From contig JABTUK010000003.1 in NCBI GenBank assembly GCA_015075405.1, positions 682,001 through 746,000 of the forward strand: a stretch of DNA of 64,000 bases, given 5' to 3'. Below the pieces are notes generated by a model. That model was given only the letters and a program-made list of their open reading frames with translations. It ran no database searches and was not told where the DNA came from. Below, piece by piece: positions 43,033 through 51,283 of this stretch (its first letter is position 1; the number at the start of each line of letters is the position of its first letter). The position numbers were made by a program, and so were the translations under genes. The DNA comes from Anaerolineales bacterium. GTDB taxonomy: Bacteria; Chloroflexota; Anaerolineae; 4572-78; J111.

Positions 43033-44364
43033 ATGAAAATCTTATTAATTGGACTCAGTCATAAAACTGCGCCGGTGGAAGTGCGCGAAAAGCTGACTTT
43101 CACCCATACCATGCTGCGCTCGGCCCTGACTCACTTTGATCACACCCACCCCCAGGCTCACCTGGAGGATGTGCGTGAAGGTGTGATCCTCTCCACCTGC
43201 AACCGCCTGGAAGTGTACGCCCTGGTGCGTGATGCGGAGGTGGCCGAGCAGGCGGTTATTGATTTTCTGGGCCGCGCCTGTACCGTTCCCCCTGCCCTAT
43301 TTCGTGAGCATCTCTACGTGAGCCACGACGAAGCGGCGGTGCGCCATCTCTTCCGGGTAGCGGCGGGATTAGACTCGATGGTGCTGGGTGAGCCGCAAAT
43401 TTTGGGCCAAATTACCGAAGCCTACGAGGCGGCGCTGTCGCAAGGGGCGGCCGGAACGGTGCTGTCGGCCCTTTTCCGGGCGGCCATTCACACCGGCAAG
43501 CGTGTCCGCACCGAAACGGCGATTAGCGTGAATCCGGCTTCGATTAGTTCAGTCGCCGCAGCTCTGGCTAACCAACTGCTGGGCGACCTGTCGGAGCGGC
43601 AGGTGCTGTTGATTGGGGCCGGTGAGATGGGCGCGATTGCAGTCCGGGCGCTACAGCGGCGCGGGGTGTCGAAAATTGTGGTGGCTAACCGCACCTACAA
43701 AAACGCCGAGCAGTTGGCTAAAGCCTGGGGTGGCCAGGCCATTACGTTTCAACAACTGCCCGAAGCGTTGATCGCCGCCGATATTGTCATCAGTTCTACC
43801 GGCGCGCCGCACACCGTTCTTAACCGGGAACTGCTGGAACCGGCGATGGCGGTGCGGCCCAATCGCCCGTTGTTCATGATTGACATCGCCGTACCGCGTG
43901 ATATTGACCCCAATGTGACCGAAATTCGTCATGTACACTTGTGCGATATTGACGATTTGCAGGGCCAGGCCGAAGATAATGTCCGGGAACGCGCCCAGGA
44001 AATCCCCCGCGTCGAAGCGATTGTGACCAATGAACTGGCCGGCTTTTTGGATTGGCTGGCCTCGCTGGACGTGGTTTCGACCATTACCGACCTGCGCCGG
44101 CAGATTGAAGCGGTGCGCCAACGCGAGTTAGAGCGGCTGTTCAACCGGCTCGATTTGAACGAACACGAGCGCGAGTTAATCGCTACCATGAGTTACCGGC
44201 TGGTCAACAAAATCTTGCACGAGCCAACCCTGCGCTTAAAGCAGGAAGCCGCCAACGGCAACGGCGCGATTTATATTTCGACCATGCGCCAACTGTTCCT
44301 GCTGGATGAAACGCACAGCCAAATAATGACCGAAGACCGGAGACCGAGGACCGAGGCCAGTTAG
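43033..44364 (+). CDS. hemA: glutamyl-tRNA reductase
   Basis: 443 residues, reduces glutamyl-tRNA to glutamate-1-semialdehyde, first step of tetrapyrrole synthesis by the C5 route. GLSHKTAPVEVREKLTF at 7, catalytic Cys in ILSTCNRLEVYAL near 55, GLDSMVLGEPQILGQI near 115, the NADPH-binding LLIGAGEMGAIAVRAL near 195 and ISSTGAPHTVL near 255. The last 11 residues (MTEDRRPRTEAS) come from a repeat array. Neither hemL, hemB nor hemC is adjacent; the next gene is a radical SAM enzyme. Confidence 0.95.
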   Translation: MKILLIGLSHKTAPVEVREKLTFTHTMLRSALTHFDHTHPQAHLEDVREGVILSTCNRLEVYALVRDAEVAEQAVIDFLGRACTVPPALFREHLYVSHDEAAVRHLFRVAAGLDSMVLGEPQILGQITEAYEAALSQGAAGTVLSALFRAAIHTGKRVRTETAISVNPASISSVAAALANQLLGDLSERQVLLIGAGEMGAIAVRALQRRGVSKIVVANRTYKNAEQLAKAWGGQAITFQQLPEALIAADIVISSTGAPHTVLNRELLEPAMAVRPNRPLFMIDIAVPRDIDPNVTEIRHVHLCDIDDLQGQAEDNVRERAQEIPRVEAIVTNELAGFLDWLASLDVVSTITDLRRQIEAVRQRELERLFNRLDLNEHERELIATMSYRLVNKILHEPTLRLKQEAANGNGAIYISTMRQLFLLDETHSQIMTEDRRPRTEAS

Positions 44365-44397
44365 ACCCCAGTCTCCGGTCTCCCGTCCTCGGTCTGC
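44329..44397. repeat. inverted pair of GACCGAAG/GGAGACC arrays between hemA and rSAM gene
   Basis: GACCGAAGACCGGAGACCGA units, the hemA stop in the centre, then GTCTCCGGTCTCCCGTCCTC. It encodes the hemA tail and ends 5 bases before the next Shine-Dalgarno. Confidence 0.9.
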
Positions 44398-44415
44398 CTT
44401 TAAGGGAGAAAACCG

Positions 44416-45627
44416 ATGCACTCACCTATTCGCCAACCTGCTTACGATGTAAACACCCGGCCGTTTATGATTATCTGGGAAACCACCCACGCCTGCGACC
44501 TGGCCTGCCGCCACTGCCGGGCCATGGCCATCGCCGAACACGACCCACTCTCGCTGAATTCCGAGGAAGCCAAACGGCTGCTGGAGCAGGTGGAAAGCTT
44601 TGGCAAACCCCGCCCTATTTTTATCTTCACCGGCGGCGACCCCTTCAAACGAGCCGATTTGTTTGAACTGCTGGCCTATGGCAATCAATTAGGGCTGGTG
44701 ATGGCGGTGTCGCCCTCCGGCACGCCGCTGCTCAACGAGGCCAACCTGCGCCGGGTGAAGGAGCATGGGGCTAAAGCCATTTCGCTCAGCATTGACGGCT
44801 CCACCCCTGAACGGCACGACGATTTTCGCCAGGTGCCCGGCTCGTTTGCGCTGACCACCCAGGGCTGGCAAATTGCCCGGAAAATTGGCCTCAAATTGCA
44901 GCTTAATACCACCGTCACCCGCTACAACCTGCACGATTTGCCCAATATTTTCCGGCTGGTATTGGAGTATGGGGCCATGACCTGGAGCGCCTTTTTCCTG
45001 GTGCCGACCGGGCGAGGCAAAGCCGAAGATGAGATTTCTCCGGCCGAGTACGAAGGTGTGATGCACTTTCTATACGACTGCTCCAAATATGTCAGCGCCA
45101 AAACTACCGAGGGCCATCACTACAAGCGGGTTGTCTTGCAACGGACCATTTTGGATGAAAAGGGGTTGGCCGTTGAAGATTATTTTGACCTGCACCCCAT
45201 CTATTTTGAACTGCGTGAAGCCCTGCAAAAAATTGTCGCCGAGTACAATGTCCAGCCAAAAGAAACCATTGTCCGCACGCCGATGCACATCAATGCCGGA
45301 AATGGTTTTGTTTTTGTCAGCCGGCGGGGTGATGTGTTTCCGAGCGGCTTTATGCCCGTCAGCGCCGGTAACGTTCGGGATAAATCGCTGGTGGAGATTT
45401 ACCGGGGCGCGCCGCTCTTTCAAGAACTGCGCAATCCCGACCTGCTCGAGGGCCGGTGTGGGCTGTGTGAATTTGTGGGTGTGTGCGGCGGGTCTCGCTC
45501 ACGGGCTTATGCGCTTACCGGCAATCCCCTGGCCGAAGAACCGTTTTGCACCTATGAACCCGGCTCTTTCCCCTTTGAAGCGGAACTCGCTGCGCTGCTC
45601 AATAGTCACGCTGGCGTAGTTGCCTAA
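44416..45627 (+). CDS. radical SAM/SPASM protein (AhbD/TIGR04053-like)
   Basis: 403 residues. The iron-sulphur triad C-x3-C-x2-C is in HACDLACRHCRAMA near residue 27, the GGDP motif in FTGGDPFKR near 74, and a C-terminal SPASM domain binds extra clusters (CGLCEFVGVCGGSRSRAYA...FC, near 350-380). It resembles the group with heme-synthesis and peptide-modifying members (AhbD, NirJ). Placement after hemA suggests a role in heme or a tetrapyrrole, perhaps decarboxylation of Fe-coproporphyrin. The family assignment to one substrate is uncertain. AGGGAG precedes the ATG. Confidence 0.88.
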   Translation: MHSPIRQPAYDVNTRPFMIIWETTHACDLACRHCRAMAIAEHDPLSLNSEEAKRLLEQVESFGKPRPIFIFTGGDPFKRADLFELLAYGNQLGLVMAVSPSGTPLLNEANLRRVKEHGAKAISLSIDGSTPERHDDFRQVPGSFALTTQGWQIARKIGLKLQLNTTVTRYNLHDLPNIFRLVLEYGAMTWSAFFLVPTGRGKAEDEISPAEYEGVMHFLYDCSKYVSAKTTEGHHYKRVVLQRTILDEKGLAVEDYFDLHPIYFELREALQKIVAEYNVQPKETIVRTPMHINAGNGFVFVSRRGDVFPSGFMPVSAGNVRDKSLVEIYRGAPLFQELRNPDLLEGRCGLCEFVGVCGGSRSRAYALTGNPLAEEPFCTYEPGSFPFEAELAALLNSHAGVVA

Positions 45628-45806
45628 ATTTGCGCCTTCGGTTAAAATTATGATCGGAAGTCTAAAAAATTTGCCGGGCTTCTGGTCATAAAAATAATAC
45701 CCTCCTCATCCTCTTTATTATCCCCCTTCTCCCAACTGTGTTGATCTTATGGTAGTGTCTTGGGCCAAAGTAGATGTGACAGGAAATTTGTAGAACAAGG
45801 TAATTT

Positions 45807-46958
45807 ATGCCCAATCTGCGCCTGCTAGAGGTTTCTGGTACCCCTTTTGAGATGGGTCGCCAACACGCCGCGGCCTACCCCAAAGAAATTCAAGAATTAA
45901 CCGAAGATCGTCTGAATTTAAGCAGCAATAAAAACTGGACCGGCAAAGAGCTGTCACGCCATGAGGTTTTGGCTTTGGGCAATGCCTGCTTGCCCTACCA
46001 CGAAGCCTATGCCCCTGAGTTGGTGGCAGAACTGCGCGGCATGAGCCATGTTACCGGCCTGGGCCTGACTGAATTGATGATTCTGAACGGCTTTACCGAT
46101 TTTATTGACGCTATCTACAGCGCCGAAGAAAAGGAACTCAGAGGACTCGTGGGCACTAACGGGAACTTAAAAGCCCCTATTCCTTCCCCTGAGTTCATCC
46201 CCGCCCACCCCGCCGGAGATGATTGCACGGCCTTTATCGTTAGCCCGGATGCTGCCACCGAGGGCCAGGGTTTTTTGGGGCAAACCTGGGACATGCACGA
46301 AACGGCGACCCCCTACCTGGTTTTGCTGCGCGGCCAGCCGGAGGGTGGACTGCGTTTCCTGGCCTTTAGCATTATCGGCTGTATTGGCATGATTGGCATG
46401 AATGAAGCCGGCATTGCGATTGGCATTAACAATCTGGTGGCCGGTGATGGCCGCCCTGGCGTTACCTGGCCCTTTGTGGTCCGCAAGGTGCTGGCCCAAG
46501 ATAACCTGGACGACGCGCTGGCCTGTATCACCACCGCCCAACTGGCCGGCGGTCACAATTACCTCCTGGCCGACTCAACCGGGCGCGGCTACAACGTGGA
46601 AGCAATGGCCTCGCGCTATCACCTTCAAGAAGTGAAAACCGGTTCGCTGGTGCATACCAATCACTGCTTGATTGCTCAAAATGTGGATGTCGAGCGAGCC
46701 AGACTGCCCAAATCCAGGGCCAGTTCTGAGACTCGGCTCAGTCGAGGCGAAGAAATGCTCAACCGGGGCCAGCTTACCCTGGCCGACTTGATGACTATGA
46801 CCCGCGATCACAGCGCGGTTAATGGCATCTGTGTCCACCCGGAAGAGCCTTTCTATTTGGAAAGTTGTGGGGCGGCCATTATGCGCCCGGCAACAAGAGA
46901 ATTTTGGGCCGTTTGGGGCCGCCCCTGCGAAAACGAATTTGAGCATTTTATCGTTTGA
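45807..46958 (+). CDS. C45-family autoproteolytic acyltransferase/hydrolase
   Basis: 383 residues. It belongs to the Ntn-hydrolase group of isopenicillin acyltransferase (peptidase C45). The self-cleavage site is the Cys in GDDCTAFIV (residue 140), which would become the N-terminal nucleophile; GQTWDMHETATPYLVLL and NEAGIAIGINNL follow, with DHSAVNGICVHPEE near the end. Members cleave or move acyl groups on amides; the substrate here is unknown. No signal peptide is seen. The 179 bp upstream gap shows no clear promoter; 46959-47246 downstream contains no gene. Confidence 0.87.
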   Translation: MPNLRLLEVSGTPFEMGRQHAAAYPKEIQELTEDRLNLSSNKNWTGKELSRHEVLALGNACLPYHEAYAPELVAELRGMSHVTGLGLTELMILNGFTDFIDAIYSAEEKELRGLVGTNGNLKAPIPSPEFIPAHPAGDDCTAFIVSPDAATEGQGFLGQTWDMHETATPYLVLLRGQPEGGLRFLAFSIIGCIGMIGMNEAGIAIGINNLVAGDGRPGVTWPFVVRKVLAQDNLDDALACITTAQLAGGHNYLLADSTGRGYNVEAMASRYHLQEVKTGSLVHTNHCLIAQNVDVERARLPKSRASSETRLSRGEEMLNRGQLTLADLMTMTRDHSAVNGICVHPEEPFYLESCGAAIMRPATREFWAVWGRPCENEFEHFIV

Positions 46959-47246
46959 GCCAGGGGCATCGGAAAGAGGAGGGTTATCGAAGAATAGTTG
47001 CGCGTATAGAGGATAGCTGTAGGGAGGCTGTTCTCTTTTTTGATTCCTGGTAGTAGCGAGCGCCTTCAGCACTTGTCAGGCTTTGGTCGGCATTTCTGCG
47101 AGTCAAATAACAAAAAGTGCTGCTATCTCCTGACCATTGGCGTTAAAGTCAAACGTTTTTAAGTTACTCCCCCATCTCGTTCCCACGCAGAGGGTGAGCC
47201 GCAGATAGGGGAATTTGCAAAAAGGGTTTTTCCACAGGAGATTAAA

Positions 47247-47636
47247 ATGAACATCTATGTAGGCAATCTGGCCTGGGCAGTTAGTGACGACGATTTAAGA
47301 CAGGCATTTGCCAGTTACGGTGAGGTCACTTCAGCCACCGTTATTAAAGATAAATTTACCGGCCAATCTCGTGGATTTGGCTTTGTCGAGATGCCTAGCA
47401 GCTCTGAGGGCCAGGCCGCGATTACGGCTTTAGACGGCTTCGACTTAAAAGGACGCGCGCTCAAAGTGAATGAGGCCCGCCCGGCCGAGCGCCGTGAAGA
47501 CCGAGGCGGCGGTGGTGGCGGTCGTGGCCCGCGCAACAGCAGCCGGGGCGGCGGCGGTGACCGTGACCGTGGTGACCGAGGCGGCAGCCGCGGTGGTGGC
47601 GGCGGCGACCGGGGCTTCGGCGACCGGCGTCGTTAA
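47247..47636 (+). CDS. RNA-binding protein, RRM with RGG tail
   Basis: 129 residues. One RRM domain covers 1-80 with RNP2 IYVGNL at the start and RNP1 SRGFGFVEM near 46. The remainder is a Gly/Arg tail (GGGGGRGPRNSSRGGGG, DRDRGDRGGSRGGGG) like that of cyanobacterial and other bacterial cold-induced Rbp proteins. It binds single-stranded RNA, probably as a chaperone in the cold. AGGAGA precedes the ATG. A terminator is at 47779. Confidence 0.93.
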   Translation: MNIYVGNLAWAVSDDDLRQAFASYGEVTSATVIKDKFTGQSRGFGFVEMPSSSEGQAAITALDGFDLKGRALKVNEARPAERREDRGGGGGGRGPRNSSRGGGGDRDRGDRGGSRGGGGGDRGFGDRRR

Positions 47637-47663
47637 GCTGTTTAACGTTACTACTCAGCCTCA

Positions 47664-47753
47664 TGTCATTTCGAGACCGAGGGTCGAGAAATCCCCAGAG
47701 CGCAACATGTAATAGTAAGGTATTGGGGATTTCTCCCTGCGGTCGAAATGACA
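47664..47753. repeat. palindromic repeat ending TCGAAATGACA, copy 2
   Basis: TGTCATTTCGAGACC...GTCGAGAAATCCCCA and the inverse TGGGGATTTCTCCC...GGTCGAAATGACA, a 90 bp hairpin. Related in its arms to 21506-21628. Confidence 0.85.
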
Positions 47754-47778
47754 GGGCTCAGCGGTTACAAAAACCTAC

Positions 47779-47810
47779 AAGACCCGACATAGCGTCGGGT
47801 CTTATTTTTT
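47779..47810 (+). terminator. intrinsic terminator after RRM gene
   Basis: 10 bp stem AAGACCCGAC / GTCGGGTCTT, 5-base loop, then ATTTTTT. Confidence 0.92.
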
Positions 47811-47827
47811 AGCTTGCCTGCGGGCGG

Positions 47828-47857
47828 TTGTCAGAAGTTCAAAGGTGGTGCTATAAT
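47828..47857 (+). promoter_or_regulatory. promoter of the CrtI-like gene
   Basis: TTGTCA at 47828-47833, 18 bp spacer, TGC then TATAAT at 47852-47857 (extended -10). Leader about 42 bases. Confidence 0.75.
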
Positions 47858-47905
47858 CCAGGCCGCGCCTAAATTGTTAAATTAATTCCAATGGAGTAAT
47901 AATTT

Positions 47906-49501
47906 ATGATGCCTCAGACCCAGAAATTTACTTCGGCGGCGGATACCCTCGGTGTGATTGGTTTGCCGGCGCCGGTCAAAGAATTAGCTGCTCGTTCCTG
48001 GGATGCTATTGTAGTCGGAGCCGGGCATAACGGCCTGGCCTGCGCTGCTTATCTGGCCCGGGCCGGTCAGCGGGTATTGGTGCTGGAAGCGCGAGAACGC
48101 ATCGGCGGGGCCTGCACCCTGGAAGAGCCTTTTCCAGGGTATATTGTCTCCCCCTGCGCCTACGTGGCCGGGATTATGCACCCGCTGGTGATTGACGAAT
48201 TAAAGATGCGGCAGCGCGGCTTTGAGTGGAGCGCCGCCAACGGCATGTTTGTGCCGTTTGACGACGGCAGCAGCATCCATTTGTGGGATGACGAGGAGCG
48301 GTGCGAGGCCGAAATCAACAAGCTGGCTCCGGGCGATTTGGCCGGCTGGCGGGCCATGCACGATGTGTTGACCCGCGCCAGCGATGCCCTTCGCCCGCTC
48401 GATGAGCGTGATATGTGGATTGGCCGCGCTCCCACCCGCGAGCAGGTGGAAGACCGGCTCAAAGGCGACCAGGAAGCAATCAACTTTATCTTTGAGTGGT
48501 CCATGATGGAATACCTGGAGCGCTATTTGCAGGATGAACGGCTGCAAATTGCCTATGCCGGGCAGGGCATCATCGGCGCGAACGCCAGCCCGTATGACCC
48601 CGGCACGGCCTCGATCTACTTCTATCATTTCTGCGGACGCATGGGCAAGTATCTGGGCCAGTGGGGATTTGTCAAAGGTGGCATGGGCATGGTTTCGTTT
48701 ATTTTATGCGACGCGGCCCGCGAGCTGGGAGCAACGGTTGCTGCCGGCGTGCCGGTCGCCCGGATCATCCCCGGCGAGGGGGTCGAGCTGGCCGGTGGGG
48801 AGCGCATTCACGCCCCGGTGGTTGTCTCCAACGCCGACCCGCGCGTGACCCTGCGACTGCTGGGCGAGGCGGCTGATTCCGGCTGGCAGGCTCAGGTGGA
48901 GACCATGCCCATCACCGGCTGCACGGTCAAGGTGAATGTGGCCTTGAGCGAACTGCCCAACTTTACCGCCCGGCCTGGCACGCTGGAACCGCATCATTAC
49001 GCGGTGGTAGACACCCCTCTCTCCAAAGCCGAGTGGCAAAACTGCTTCGACACGGCCCGCGCCGGTTATTTGCCGGAGCGAGTCTGGACCGAAATCTACT
49101 TCCAGACTGTCCATGACCAAAGCGTGGTGCCGCCGGGCAAACACACCATGAGTGTTTTTGCCCAATATGTGCCGCACACCTTTGCCGAGGGGGATTGGGA
49201 CAGCCAGCGCGAAAAGGCCGGCCAGATGGTGCTAAACTCGATTGGGCGGTATTGCAGCAATATTCCGCAGGCAGTGATTGATTACGAAGTGCTGGGGCCG
49301 CCCGACATCGAGCGGAAGGTCGGCCTGACCGGCGGCCACATTTTCCAGGGCGAAATTACGCCGGATTTTATGTGGGACAAACGGCTGGCCCATCGCACCC
49401 CGATGCCGGGAGTGTTTCTATGTGGCGCGTGTACCCATCCCGGCGGCGGGGTGGTCGGCTTGAATGGTCGCAATGCAGCGATGGAAATCTTGCAAGGCTG
49501 A
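47906..49501 (+). CDS. FAD-dependent phytoene-desaturase-like oxidoreductase
   Basis: 531 residues. The dinucleotide-binding fold is AIVVGAGHNGLACAAYLARAGQRVLVLEARERIGGACTLEE near 34-75 (split here as a motif region), and the C-terminal flavin motif is GVFLCGACTHPGGGVVGLNGRNAAMEI. This is the PYRDC2/CrtI-related branch, which includes proteins of unknown substrate as well as carotenoid desaturases. No other carotenoid gene is near, so the substrate is open. The stop TGA lies within the repeat array that follows. Confidence 0.88.
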   Translation: MMPQTQKFTSAADTLGVIGLPAPVKELAARSWDAIVVGAGHNGLACAAYLARAGQRVLVLEARERIGGACTLEEPFPGYIVSPCAYVAGIMHPLVIDELKMRQRGFEWSAANGMFVPFDDGSSIHLWDDEERCEAEINKLAPGDLAGWRAMHDVLTRASDALRPLDERDMWIGRAPTREQVEDRLKGDQEAINFIFEWSMMEYLERYLQDERLQIAYAGQGIIGANASPYDPGTASIYFYHFCGRMGKYLGQWGFVKGGMGMVSFILCDAARELGATVAAGVPVARIIPGEGVELAGGERIHAPVVVSNADPRVTLRLLGEAADSGWQAQVETMPITGCTVKVNVALSELPNFTARPGTLEPHHYAVVDTPLSKAEWQNCFDTARAGYLPERVWTEIYFQTVHDQSVVPPGKHTMSVFAQYVPHTFAEGDWDSQREKAGQMVLNSIGRYCSNIPQAVIDYEVLGPPDIERKVGLTGGHIFQGEITPDFMWDKRLAHRTPMPGVFLCGACTHPGGGVVGLNGRNAAMEILQG

Positions 49502-49553
49502 GGCTAAGGCTAAGGCTGAGGTAAGGTAAACTTTTTGCTTAGCCTTAGCCTTG
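49494..49553. repeat. inverted pair of GGCTAA arrays
   Basis: AAGGCTGAGGCTAAGGCTAAGG, AAACTTTTT centre, then GCTTAGCCTTAGCCTT. It contains the stop codon of the CrtI-like gene. A single-arm relative is at 59714. Confidence 0.92.
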
Positions 49554-49581
49554 AAAATATAAACATAGAAAGGATACAACG

Positions 49582-49974
49582 ATGGCTAAAATTTATGAAC
49601 ATATTGAATTGGCCCCTGATGTTATGATCGGCCGGATTGATGAAGAAGGCCGGGTCTATTACGAAGAAGAGGCGGAGGGGGAGTACATTGGCCGGATTGA
49701 TTACGAGCAGGGCGAGGTCTTTGACGAAGATGACGGCTATATGGGCTGGATTGAAGAAAACGGCGACATCTACGGCAGCTACGAAGAGGGCGATGAGCGC
49801 CTGGGCCGTGTAGCCGACGACGGCAAATTGTACCTGTATGATGAAGGCGACGCCGAGGTTTATGTCGGCCAAGTGACCGAGATGAAGCATAAAGCCGACG
49901 GCGCGGCGGCGGTGCTCTTCTTTTTTGATGAGTGGGAAGAAATATTCGAGGATGAGGATGAGGAGGAAGCATAA
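49582..49974 (+). CDS. small acidic protein of beta-type repeats
   Basis: 130 residues. Four or five copies of an 11-residue core, as in IGRIDEEGRVYY, IGRIDYEQGEVF, MGWIEENGDIYG, LGRVADDGKLYL and VGQVTEM, spaced by about 22-26 residues, with many Asp and Glu and a highly acidic C-tail (EEIFEDEDEEEA). The pattern suggests a beta-meander or solenoid. No enzyme motif is seen and I do not recognise the family. AAAGGA precedes the ATG. The long antisense frame here is a shadow. Confidence 0.83.
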   Translation: MAKIYEHIELAPDVMIGRIDEEGRVYYEEEAEGEYIGRIDYEQGEVFDEDDGYMGWIEENGDIYGSYEEGDERLGRVADDGKLYLYDEGDAEVYVGQVTEMKHKADGAAAVLFFFDEWEEIFEDEDEEEA

Positions 49975-50019
49975 GTAAGGAGTCATTACCTTATAGGACA
50001 GACCCCCTGACAAAAAGGT

Positions 50020-50077
50020 AGCAAGGTAGCAGGGTCGCAGAAGCTATCTGACTACTGGTTACTGACTACTGTCTACT
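50020..50077. repeat. GGTAGCA array next to ACTACTG array
   Basis: GGTAGCAAGGTAGCAGGG units, then TGACTACTGGTTACTGACTA units from two families, just before the split luciferase-like gene. Confidence 0.87.
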
Positions 50078-50208
50078 ATTTTTGGAGGAGGACGGTGTGG
50101 AAGTCGCCATCATGATCGAGGGACAGGATGGCTTGACCTGGCCGCGCTGGCAGCGAATTGCTCAAGCCGTGGAAGATTTGGGCTTTATCGGGTTGTATCG
50201 CTCGGACC

Positions 50209-50211
50209 ATT
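50209..50211. other. target-site duplication (ATT), left
   Basis: ATT directly before the left terminal repeat; the same ATT follows the right end at 51281-51283. Confidence 0.85.
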
Positions 50212-51280
50212 AGAGTTGTTGCAGAATAAAGATACAAGGGTGTAAACTAACCGGGACCATACTCGAAAAAGAATAAGGATGAACCGGATATGATCATCAG
50301 CTATGCCGAGTTAAAGAAAAAACCAAGGATCTTGAAAGGCTTCGCCGGTGTCACTGCAGCAGAGTTCGAAGAGTTAGAGGCCAAAGCCGAACCCCTCTGG
50401 CAAGACCAGGAATTCAAACGGTTAGACCGGCCTGATCGAAAACGCGCCATCGGCGGGGGTCAGCACCAAACTCTGCCTTTTCGGGAACAATTACTGATGA
50501 CCCTGGTTTGGTTGCGGTTGTACTTGGTGCTGGAAGCACTGGGCTATCTGTTCGGGGTGGACAAATCCACCGCCAGTCGCTACACCCATTCCGTGCTACC
50601 GGTGTTACGTCAGGTGGGTGAAGCCACCTTGGGCTGGCCCGAGCCGGTCAAACGGGGTCAGGGTAAAAGACTTGAGCAGGTTTGGCAGGAACAGCCCGAT
50701 CTGTTTGCCTATGTTGACGCCACCGAACAGCGCATTCGGCGTTCCAGCAATGACGAGCAACAAAGGAAAGATTTCTCCGGTAAAAAGAAGCAGCACAGCC
50801 GCAAAACCCAGTTCATCGTCAATGAAGCGGGGATTGTCCGGGACCTGAGCCAGTCCAGCCCTGGCTCCAAGCACGACCGCAAGCATTTTAGCGATTCCGG
50901 CGCTGCGGCCAAAATCCCCAAAGAGACCAGCGTGGGCGGTGACTTGGGGTATCAAGGGATTCAGGATGATTTACCGGATCATAGCCTGATCATCCCTTTT
51001 AAGAAGTCCAAACTTCAACCGCTGACCGATGAACAAAAACTGCTCAACCAGGAGTTTGCCCGAGGCCGGATTATTGTTGAAAACACCATCTGCCAGTTTA
51101 AGCATTTCCGCGTGTTAGCTGAGCGGTTTCGACACGATGTTGACAAGTATGATAATGCTTTTCGGTCAGTCCTGGCTATCGTCAATCCGCGCATTCAAAA
51201 GCGGGGAGCGGCCGCCGCCGCCTAACTCTCTGGTCGGGGAGGGGGAAACTTGTTCTATCCCCTTATTCTGCAATAACTCT
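50212..51280 (+). mobile_element. insertion sequence of IS5 family (ISL2-like), complete
   Basis: 1069 bp. Terminal inverted repeats AGAGTTGTTGCAGAATAAAG and AGAGTTATTGCAGAATAAGG match at 18 of 20 bases. The target duplication is ATT (3 bp, of the ANT form typical of the ISL2 group). One transposase gene fills most of it. Ends and gene are both intact, so it could still be active. Confidence 0.92.
50290..51225 (+). CDS. IS5-family DDE transposase
   Basis: 311 residues. An N-terminal helix-turn-helix of the DDE endonuclease type (LRLYLVLEALGYLFGVDKSTASRYTHSVLP near 75-105) precedes the DDE domain: first Asp in FAYVDATEQRI near 138, second Asp in VGGDLGYQGI near 220 and Glu in IIVENTICQFKHFRVLAERF near 258. 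Frame is uninterrupted. The Ala-rich end GAAAAA is odd but harmless. Its expression would come from the element's own left end or from the split gene's promoter. Confidence 0.94.
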   Translation: MIISYAELKKKPRILKGFAGVTAAEFEELEAKAEPLWQDQEFKRLDRPDRKRAIGGGQHQTLPFREQLLMTLVWLRLYLVLEALGYLFGVDKSTASRYTHSVLPVLRQVGEATLGWPEPVKRGQGKRLEQVWQEQPDLFAYVDATEQRIRRSSNDEQQRKDFSGKKKQHSRKTQFIVNEAGIVRDLSQSSPGSKHDRKHFSDSGAAAKIPKETSVGGDLGYQGIQDDLPDHSLIIPFKKSKLQPLTDEQKLLNQEFARGRIIVENTICQFKHFRVLAERFRHDVDKYDNAFRSVLAIVNPRIQKRGAAAAA

Positions 51281-51283
51281 ATT
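51281..51283. other. target-site duplication (ATT), right
   Basis: Matches 50209-50211; the coding frame resumes with TAT ACC. Confidence 0.85.

Noticed and set aside
46959..47246. Possible RNA gene before the RRM gene
   Set aside because: No tRNA-like arms, and only weak, unpaired palindromic words were seen.
49510..50013. 167-codon minus-strand frame opposite the acidic repeat protein
   Set aside because: It arises from the biased codon use of Glu/Asp codons on the other strand.
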